Positions 56,476 to 64,000 of a DNA stretch of 64,000 nucleotides are shown piece after piece. Each line of letters starts with the position of its first letter. Positions within the stretch are counted from its first letter, which is position 1. The notes below the pieces were generated by a model that was given only the letters and a program-made list of their open reading frames with translations, did no database searches and was not told the DNA's origin. Source of the DNA: Lomentospora prolificans (lineage: Eukaryota; Ascomycota; Sordariomycetes; Microascales; Microascaceae); assembly GCA_029532625.1 (NCBI GenBank), contig JARFXM010000003.1:1612001-1676000 (forward strand), given 5' to 3'. The position numbers were made by a program, and so were the translations under genes.

Positions 56476-58920
56476 ATGGCTATCCTCAGATCATTTCTTC
56501 TAGCCGCTGCGTGCACCATTTCCTTGGTGTCCGCTGTTGACATCTCCGTTAAGGCTACTGGCGGTAATGTCACCAGCGGCCACCAATATGGTTTCCTCCA
56601 CGAGGTTTGTCAAAGGGTCTCGTAACAAACGTAATGAATCTCGGAAAACTGACAGACAGCCCAGGATATCAACAACTCTGGTGACGGAGGTGTCTACGCC
56701 GAGCTTATCCGCAACCGCGCGTTCCAGTACAGCGAGAAATTCCCCGTCTCTCTCGACGGTTGGTCAGCCGTCAACGAAGCTAAGCTGAAGCTCAATCGCC
56801 TTGAGGTCCCGCTGTCCGAAGAATTGCCCGTCTCCTTGAATGTGGAAGCTGGTGATGCCGAAGGCCCTATTGGCTTCTCCAATGACGGTTACTGGGGCAT
56901 TGACGTCAAGAAGCAGAAGTATACCGGCTCATTTTGGGTTAAGGGCGCATACGAAGGTACCTTTACTGCTTCGCTGCAGTCGGCTCTTAACGACGATGTT
57001 TTTGGAAGCGTTGAGATTGAGTCCAACTCTGTTAGCGATGACTGGGTTGAGCACGAGGTTGAACTTACTCCGGATATGGATGCACCCAACACGAACAACA
57101 CATTTACAATCACCTTTGATCCTGCTGTAAGCACTGCAACATTCAGACGCCAACAGATGTATATGAGCATACTAACCTTCATATAGGGGGCCAAAGACGG
57201 CTCTCTTGACTTTAACCTTATCAGCTTGTTCCCTCCCACCTATAAGGGACGCAAGAACGGCCTTCGTCTCGATATTGCCGAAGCTCTCGAGGGCCTCCAT
57301 CCGGTAAGTCAGTCCAGTACCAGATACAAGAGCCCAGAAATATTAATGCCGATCCTCTTTAGACTTTCTTCCGCTTCCCCGGAGGCAACATGCTGGAGGG
57401 AGACAGTGTCGATACTTGGTGGGACTGGAAGGCCACACTTGGCCCTCTCCGCCACCGCAAGGGTTTCCCAAACACTTGGGGCTACGAAATGACCAACGGT
57501 CTTGGGCTCATGGAGTACCTCCTCTGGGCCGAGGATATGGGCATGGAAATGAGCAAGTTATCTTCATCTATTAGCTAATGCCCTTTTCTCCCGTTACTAA
57601 TTCGATTTAATTAGTTGTCGGTGTCTATGGCGGCCTCTCTCTTGATGGCTACATTGTCCCAGAGGACGAACTTCAACCATGGATTGAGGATGCCCTCAAT
57701 GAAATCGAATTCATCCGTGGACCCGCCAACTCTACCTGGGGCGCCAAGCGTGCCGAGCTCGGTCATCCCGAGCCTTTCAAGCTCAACTACGTTGAAGTCG
57801 GAAACGAGGACTGGCTTGCCGGCGGTGCTGAGGGCTGGGAGTCGTACAAGGAGTACCGCTTCCCAATGTTCCTCAAGGCGATTAATGAAGCCTACCCCGA
57901 CATTACCGTGATTTCGTCCGGAGCCACTACGGACGGTTACAGAATCCCCGAGCCGGGTATTGGTGACTACCACCCTTACAGGGAACCCGATAACTTTGTG
58001 GAAGAGTTCAACCTGTTTGACAATGAGCCCATTCCTCATGTCGTCGGTACGATTCCATATAGACCCCGAGCAACTTCGAGCGTCAATGGCTAATATCACA
58101 GTAGGCGAGGTTTCTTCTACTCACCCTAACGGTGGCCTCGGCTGGGATGGTCCTCTTGCTCCTTGGCCCTGGTGGATTGGCTCCGTTGGTGGTGCTATCG
58201 GTCTCGTCAGCTATGAGCGCAACGCCGACCGTATCTACGGAACCTTCTACGTGAGCATATCTTGATTCCTACAGGGAACTACGACATGCATATTGACAGT
58301 ATTCGCTCAAATAGGCTCCTATTCTCCGAAACTTGAATCGTTACCAGTGGGCGATCACCATGATTCAGCACGCCGCTGACCCAGCTCTGACCACCAGGTC
58401 CACTGACTGGTACATTTGGGAGGTATTAATAATACGCAACTCCATATCTTCAAATGCCTAACACTAACTCTCTACATAGCTCTTTGCCGCCCATCCTCTC
58501 AAGGAGACCCTTCCCGCCTCGGGAGACCTCAATCCCGTCTTCTACGTCGCCGGAAAGAGCACCAAGGACTCCTTTGTCTGGAAGGGAGCGGCCTACAACA
58601 CTACCGACCACGAGGCTGTTCCCGTCTCCGTGGCTTTCGAGGGTATCAAGCCTGGAACGAGTGCCGAATTGACTCTTCTCACTGGCCCTGAGGATCCCTA
58701 TGGCTACAATGACCCCTGGACCGGTGTTAACGTTGTCGAAACCACCAAGACTGTCCTCAAGGCCAACAAGGACGGTGCATTTGAATTTACCATGCCCGAG
58801 TTGAGTGTCGCCGTTTTGGACACACACGTTGAGACAAGCGGGGATGACAAGCCACCGAAGAAGGATGACAAGCCTCCCAAGAAGGCTTGCGAGAGGAGAA
58901 AGAGAAGCTCCATTGTTTAG
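56476..58920 (+). CDS. Secreted alpha-L-arabinofuranosidase, GH51
   Basis: Eight exons, 56476-56604, 56665-57126, 57187-57303, 57363-57552, 57615-58046, 58105-58250, 58315-58422 and 58480-58920, give 674 residues in phase. Intron 4 (57553-57614) starts with GCAAGT, a GC-AG intron; it alone restores [16 protein letters not shown]. The signal peptide is [20 protein letters not shown]. The N-terminal part ([20 protein letters not shown]) and carbohydrate-binding-like beta region precede the barrel. The barrel has [22 protein letters not shown], acid/base VEVGNEDW (Glu364) and the likely nucleophile in VVGEVSST (Glu445). The enzyme removes arabinofuranosyl side chains from arabinoxylan and arabinan outside the cell, serving plant-wall breakdown. 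The last 25 residues are an unusual basic [12 protein letters not shown] tail ending in RRKRSS. The gene looks intact. Confidence 0.93.
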
Positions 58921-59405
58921 ATTTCATAATATAAGCCTACATTCTCGGGATAAGAGACCCCGTTCTTAGTTTAATAACAGCCAAATAAGACTAAATTATC
59001 ATCCATTGTGTCTTAAGTTCTGAACTTGTAGTCCGCATGTTTTGTCCATTATAAAACCTCTATGAGCCGAGATCCGTTTTACAACCAACCATACATACAC
59101 AAGACATTTCATTATATAGAGTATTGCTGTCGCCCTTGAACCCAAGAAAAAACGCTGTAAACCAGAACAAAACGAGGCCATATCGCATCCATATCCAAGG
59201 TAGGCTTTCTTCTCCCGCCCCCTCCGGGGCCCCAACCCCAACCCCCAAAAAATAAGTAAATAAATAAATAAAATAAAGTAAATAAAATAGGAAAAGCGAT
59301 GATGAACGAGACATATAGTATATAACAGGCAGACATATGCGTCGTGGGTCGCTTTTGATGACGTACGTAGCGGGCGAAAAATCAAAGTAGGTGCGTAGCT
59401 GCGCC
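58921..59405. other. Convergent 3' flanks with simple repeat
   Basis: The stretch lies between the stops of the GH51 gene (+) and the methyltransferase gene (-). It holds a C-rich stretch and an (AAAT)n tract. Confidence 0.6.
59247..59290. repeat. (AAAT)n simple repeat
   Basis: Imperfect tetranucleotide tract with TAAATAAATAAATAAAATAAAG units, directly after a C-rich run (CCCCAACCCCAACCCCC). It is noncoding, in the 3' flank of the methyltransferase gene. Confidence 0.8.
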
Positions 59406-60314
59406 TCACTTTGTTTTTGGTGATTCCACTGAGCCTCCGGGCTTCGTGGCACTCATTCCGAGATATCCCCAATGTTGTTGACCGGTAAATGCCCGGGCTC
59501 CAGCAATGGTATTAACAAAATACTTCTCGAGCCTCAGGAATTTTATGATGTAGAAGGGGATAATAGCCATAACGTAGAAGAGTCGAAGCATGGGTCGCAC
59601 GTTTTCGGAGTAATCCCTGTGCTCGATAGCCTCGAATCCAGCATCTTCTAGCAAAGTGTTGTAGAGGCCCCGTTTAGCCTTTTGGTTTGTGGGCATGGCT
59701 GCAAGGGTGTTGACAGTCGTCATGTCCTCGGCATAGCCCTTGTCAGTATCAAAGTTGAATGTATGATCGTACTCGAACATGACAAGGCGACCCCCGGGTT
59801 TGAGGATACGGAAGAAGCCCTCAACCACCGCGGCAGGATCAGTAGCGTGGACAAACGTCTCTACTGTGTAGACGCCGTCGTAGGATGCATCGGGTATCGT
59901 CTCAAGATGGTGGTAGTCCATCCGCTTCACCTCAACCTGTCCAGTAGGCAGGCCAGACTTTTGCACGTTTGCCAGCGCCTTGTCAACATGGTGCTGAACA
60001 ACATCGATACCGGTCATCCGGAAGCCCTTCTTTGCCATGAAAAGCGCAACATGGCCGACGCCACAGCCCGCATCTAGGACCTGCGACCCTTTGGGCAGAT
60101 TAAGGCGACGGAACACCTCCTCCTCCATCCGCCGCAAGGATTTGCCCACAGGGAAAGGCCAATACGTGTCCTTCTCCCAGTATCCAAAGTGCCGGGTACC
60201 GCCCAGGACCAGTCGGTACCCTATGCGGGATTCAAAGGAGTGGTAGTAGGACTGGAGGGCAGGATTGTCATTGATGATGGGGACCTCATCGCTAGCTCTG
60301 TTCTCGTTCGCCAT
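59406..60314 (-). CDS. SAM-dependent methyltransferase (Erg6/sterol methyltransferase-like)
   Basis: An intron-less gene of 302 residues starting at MANENRA (60314). An upstream in-frame ATG at 60389 would add 25 residues that are not family-like. The Rossmann SAM-binding motif I is VLDAGCGVGHVALFMAKKG (about 75-93), motif II MTGIDVVQHHVDKA, post-motif YDGVYTVETFVHATDP and FFRILKPGGRLVMFEYDH. The opening RHFGYWEKDTYWPFPVGKSL and the C-terminal hydrophobic stretch LRLFYVMAIIPFYIIKFL resemble the sterol C24-methyltransferase group and its paralogues (Smt). A true Erg6 is about 380 residues and has conserved sterol-binding regions that I do not see in full, so a paralogue acting on another lipid or metabolite is likely. 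The gene is intact. Confidence 0.85.
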   Translation of the reverse strand: MANENRASDEVPIINDNPALQSYYHSFESRIGYRLVLGGTRHFGYWEKDTYWPFPVGKSLRRMEEEVFRRLNLPKGSQVLDAGCGVGHVALFMAKKGFRMTGIDVVQHHVDKALANVQKSGLPTGQVEVKRMDYHHLETIPDASYDGVYTVETFVHATDPAAVVEGFFRILKPGGRLVMFEYDHTFNFDTDKGYAEDMTTVNTLAAMPTNQKAKRGLYNTLLEDAGFEAIEHRDYSENVRPMLRLFYVMAIIPFYIIKFLRLEKYFVNTIAGARAFTGQQHWGYLGMSATKPGGSVESPKTK

Positions 60315-61205
60315 GTTGGGGGATCGGATCGACGGGATGGTCGAGAGGAGTAAAGGAAAGAGAGGCGCCCTATAATTAGCACTGATCACTGGTTAACATT
60401 TTCCCGGTCAAGGAAGCCGAAGCAGCGTGGTGGTGCAAGGGGTCGAGACGAGGAGCGAGCTGCATGAACTGTCACATGTGGGACACTCGAGTCTCGGCCC
60501 CGAGATTTTCGCGTGGCCAGGAGCTGGGAACTGCACACTTACGACAAGTCCCCACGAAGCAATAGGAAGAACAATAATAATCTAAGCTTGGCAGGGCGCC
60601 AGTACCAACAAGGCAAGCAAGCAAGCAAGAAAGAAAAGCCAGGAACGGTGACAGCGATTCGAACAACTGATGAGATATAGTAGGGGGGAAAGATTTGACC
60701 TTTGGCGAGGACAGCACTGCGAAACGGCTAAAATCTGGGTGGCGGGACGAGCGCGGGCGGGAAGCAACATGGATCAATTGACGGGCGCTACTAAAATCGG
60801 CGACAAGGGTCTACGCGCCGCCAAGAACTGTTGGTTCCAGCTAGGGTGGCCTGGAGCCAATGAAACTCGATCCCGAAGTGCGCAGTTACCAACTGCCTAC
60901 ATGTTGGGCCGGTGAAGCATCATTTACCCTTGTGGCACGCACCCAGGCCCGTGCCTTAACAAAGGCATTGTCTATTTGCCGATTTTGTACAACGAGCTGT
61001 GACAAGAGGAATGGAAGATGGTGGTGGTCAGGCTGTAGAGTTCCGGGAGCGGCTCCTCCTTCATGCTCATTTGATCCGCTTCGCCGTCTGTTAGGGGTTG
61101 CGAAGGCGTACATATTTTCGAAGACGCCGCGGACTTTTTCTTTTTCTTTGGATTCAGTCTTGCTAGATCCATAAGCGATGAAGATATCGATATACGCCTT
61201 GTTCA
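60315..61205. other. Divergent promoter region, methyltransferase (-) and membrane protein (+)
   Basis: No gene is supported. A short (AAGC)n-like tract lies near 60612-60630. The gap between the two starts is about 890 bp, so shared regulation is possible. Confidence 0.45.
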
Positions 61206-63008
61206 ATGGACGCTAGCAATTACACAGCCAACATTACATCCCTCGAAAATGACACCGTTGTCGGCTGGGTAAGCACCAGCGTAGACCGGGGGACCGCCGA
61301 TATCCTTTGGTCGAGTTGTGTTACTATCTTCCTTTGCGTCGTGGTTGCGACTCATCCAAGCGTTCCTTCCATCGACGATAGATGGTATCACCATATCATT
61401 GACAAAATTAACCTAGCATGTATCGGCTTCCTTGGGGCAGAGTTCCTTCTTGCTATGGCTATCGGCCAGTTTTGCAGTGCAAGGAGAAGCGTTAGAGTAA
61501 GTCAAGGTGTTCCTGGAGGGAGTTCCACTTGAGCAGAAATGCCTAGAATGCCCCGCCCGTGAGATAATTACCACTCGGCCTCAGGGCTAATGTCTATACT
61601 GATGGTTCCTGGTTTTAGCTATTCCATAAGCACCCAGAGCTACGACAGAACCGACCATGGACTCTTACACACGCTTTCTACGCCGATATGGGCGGGTTCC
61701 TCCTCGTAACGCCTGATCACCCCCGGGGGTTTCCTATCAACGCCTATCAACTGTACTACCTCGTAAAACACGGTCATGTCGACTTCCCAAGCTTGACTAT
61801 TGAAGATATAAAAGCAAAGAATAAAGCAGACAGCCTGTCGAGGTGCGTTTGTCACGGAAATGCGCTGGAAGTTTCCCGGGAGGGGGGCATATCACTGACA
61901 CGCGGATCACCCTCAGATTGATCACGGTTTTTCAAGTCCTGTGGTTCACTATCACCCAGTTTCGACGGGCCTCCCAAGGCTTCCCCATGACAACCCTCGA
62001 GCTGACAGCCTTGACCTTTGCTGTTGTCATGGTTGCCACTTCCATAACCTGGTACTACAAGCCATCAATTACGCAAGCCACAAAGATACTCACGAAGGAC
62101 GAGCGGACAGCGGAAGATATCAGGAGTATTGCACGGAGTCAAGTCAGTTTCCCCGACTGGACTATCACTTTCAATACTCTTTAGTCCATGACCTCTAACA
62201 ATAATACCCTGGATTCTAGACACACCCTACCTTGCCTCTCGAATGGTATCGAACGCCAGTCGACTTCATTTCTCGTCAAAGCTACCACTTTGACATGCGA
62301 TGGGCCTATTACTCCGAGTTAACGCATATGCTACACTTTCCAGTGTTTGGGCGTCAGGTGAAATCCAAGCCGTGGGATCGATTTCCATCGGATATATGGT
62401 ATGCTCCAGCGGGATGGCCTCTCTGGGTGGGAATATTTGGCGTCCAGATACCCTTCAGTGTGTCTTTCTTGATTGGGTGGAACTTTCACTTTCCAACAGA
62501 CGCAGAAAAGTGGATATGGAGAATGTGTAGCCTCTATCATGCCATCTTCACGCTCGTCGGAACCGCGTATTATCTCAATACGCTCCCCCGGGAGTTGCTC
62601 GAGAATGAAACAGACGCAGACACTATCACCACCCCGATGCTTGAGTCCAGCACAGAAGGCCAGGATACACCCCAAACCGAGCAAACGAAAGCCTGTGACG
62701 ATATCGGAGCAACAAAGATCTGGGAGACAAGGCTCTCACCACCAGCAGTAGGGTATATGGACTCGTTAGTCGATGGATACAAACGACGTGTCGTCCGGTT
62801 CTTAGTGTGGTTCGACAGCTGGCGCAACATTTCCAGCGACGGCGATCCAGAGATGAGGGTTCAGGTCCGATGGATGATTCCGTTTTTGATACCTACCTTC
62901 CTTTACATAGCCACCCGGCTATATTTCTACGTTGAGGACTTTATAGGGTTGCGGGAACAACCCGCAGGAGTATATTTGACAGTGACTAGGTACTTGGTAT
63001 TTGCTTAA
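61206..63008 (+). CDS. Multi-pass fungal membrane protein of unknown function
   Basis: Four exons, 61206-61496, 61619-61842, 61917-62142 and 62220-63008, give 509 residues in phase. Exon 1 encodes GTADILWSSCVTIFLCVVVATHPSVPS (about 29-55) and FLGAEFLLAMAIGQF. Later hydrophobic stretches are TVFQVLWFTITQF, ELTALTFAVVMVATSITWYY, WVGIFGVQIPFSVSFLIGW, HAIFTLVGTAYYLNTL and MIPFLIPTFLYIATRLYFYVEDF. Markers such as GFLLVTPDHPRGFPINAYQLYYLV and DIKAKNKADSLSR are ones I know from a large, uncharacterised Pezizomycotina family. At least six to seven TM helices are likely. A hydrophilic loop (about residues 375-415) is rich in Thr, Glu and Gln. No transport or catalytic motif is visible. The gene is intact; the start at MDASNYT fits the family's short N-terminus. 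Confidence 0.8.
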
Positions 63009-63194
63009 GGAGTTTCATGGGATACGGTTAAGTGTTATAAGATAAGATGGTACTTGATGAACTTATGACTGGGATGCGGCGTGTGTTATTACTATATAAT
63101 GTCTCCACATATTGGAGAGGTTGAAATCCAACGCGCTCTGTTTTCAAAGGGTGGTGCGATTTTGAACTTGATATCAATAAGTCATTGATGGTAG

Positions 63195-64000
63195 CTAGTC
63201 AAAAACCCTCAGATGCGATTCGAACACATTGTCGTTATAGTCCTCACATCGATACAACCACTCATACTCATCGGGCCCATAATCCTCCGCGTATGTCGGT
63301 ACAAGCCAAGGATCCGCCCCGTTGAAATCATGCCCTCCCTTCCCCTCCTCATCCTGAATGAGAACCAAGTCCACATCACTCGACCACCTCTCAAACATCT
63401 GAATCCTCTTCCGCATACCGACGAACCCCTTGGGCAGCGTGCGCATGTTGTGCGGCCAGTACTGCTTCCAAAGGGCCAAGATGGCGGGCCCGTCCCCATC
63501 TCGGGGGTCGTTAACCCCCTCGTCGCTTTCCAGGACTGTTTTGAAGAGTATATCCCACAGCTCACCCATGCGGAGCCCTTCAGGGAACACCAGGGTCCGG
63601 AACAAATCCGGCTCCGGCGACGTATGGTCCGGCGTGAACCAGTTTCCGTCCGTGTACCCGACGTAACGGAGGGGCGGCTGCGATACTTGCATGCGCCGCC
63701 AGCTGGCATTCTTGCGCACAAATGCGTAGTGCCTCTTATAGTCGTCTCGCCTATCAGCCAGAACACAGCCTCCGAAGACGAGCGTTAAGAAGCCCGTACA
63801 CGTGGGAAGTTGCCTACGGGAGACATCCATAGTCTGGAAGAGGAAGGGGAAGAGCTTTTTCAGAAGGGGATTCTGCTCCACGAGAACTTGGCCCTCGTGA
63901 GGCTTTCCAGGTGTCTTGGCGGCGTGGTTTGGCTCGAAGAAGAGGAGCCGCTGGAGTGCGGGTGTCTCGACGATAGCTTGCCATTGCTTGCAGACACGCT
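63195..64000 (-). CDS. F-box-like protein, C-terminal part (runs off right edge)
   Basis: The minus-strand frame is open from the window edge to a stop at 63195 (about 268 residues present). Near the edge it reads RVCKQWQAIVETPALQRLLFFEP, the second half of an F-box as found in many fungal F-box proteins (VCxxW...I..s..LQ..LFF). The rest is a C-terminal substrate-type region with HTSPEPDLFRTLVFPEG, a basic/aromatic LPKGFVGMRKRIQMFERW and an acidic/aromatic end YEWLYRCEDYNDNVFES. The start lies outside the window. It would act as an adaptor of an SCF ubiquitin ligase; the target is unknown. Confidence 0.7.
   Translation of the reverse strand, partial: RVCKQWQAIVETPALQRLLFFEPNHAAKTPGKPHEGQVLVEQNPLLKKLFPFLFQTMDVSRRQLPTCTGFLTLVFGGCVLADRRDDYKRHYAFVRKNASWRRMQVSQPPLRYVGYTDGNWFTPDHTSPEPDLFRTLVFPEGLRMGELWDILFKTVLESDEGVNDPRDGDGPAILALWKQYWPHNMRTLPKGFVGMRKRIQMFERWSSDVDLVLIQDEEGKGGHDFNGADPWLVPTYAEDYGPDEYEWLYRCEDYNDNVFESHLRVFD

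Noticed and set aside
59228..59247. Telomere-like CCCCAA repeat
   Set aside because: Only two to three units in a C-rich run; fungal telomeres are CCCTAA and the site is between genes.

Overview
The window reads as nuclear DNA of a filamentous ascomycete (Pezizomycotina, probably Sordariomycetes-like). Genes are monocistronic and carry short introns, mostly 55-160 bp, with GT donors, CTRAC-type branch points and AG ends. Several families are typical of such fungi: an Egh16-like surface protein, a Zn2Cys6 regulator, a full-size PDR transporter and fungal F-box proteins. Secreted plant-wall enzymes and small secreted cysteine proteins suggest a plant-associated life style; this is inference. 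I saw no tRNA, rRNA or CRISPR array.

Left part (1-22 kb): a partial F-box-like gene at the left edge; a small lysine-rich nuclear-type protein; an HD-domain hydrolase; a five-exon SDR with a mitochondrial-type leader; a small secreted protein; RCC1 (Ran exchange factor) with a long histone-H1-like tail; an Egh16-like secreted protein; a small membrane protein; and a frameshifted F-box-like pseudogene.

Middle (22-38.5 kb): an intact alkaline ceramidase, then a graveyard of transport genes (a decayed DAL5-type MFS permease and a decayed ABCC/MRP transporter). A 3.4-kb gene-poor stretch follows, then an intact membrane-anchored GH5 exo-beta-1,3-glucanase, a small secreted protein, and a stray sense fragment of a GH2 beta-mannosidase.

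Right-centre (38.8-52.4 kb): four intact genes that look like one functional neighbourhood. A nine-exon Zn2Cys6 regulator is transcribed divergently from a ten-exon PDR/ABCG exporter. Next come a pisatin-demethylase-like cytochrome P450 and, tail-to-tail 157 bp away, a PLP enzyme of the ACC-synthase/GliI type. Regulator, exporter, oxidase and PLP enzyme together suggest a small detoxification or metabolite pathway without a PKS or NRPS in view.

Right part (52.4-64 kb): 4 kb of degenerate DNA with amber-riddled ORFs, an eight-exon secreted GH51 alpha-L-arabinofuranosidase with a GC-AG intron, an Erg6-like SAM methyltransferase, a multi-pass fungal membrane protein and a partial F-box protein at the right edge. 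Exon borders were assigned by eye from splice signals, phase and family similarity, without alignments or transcripts.
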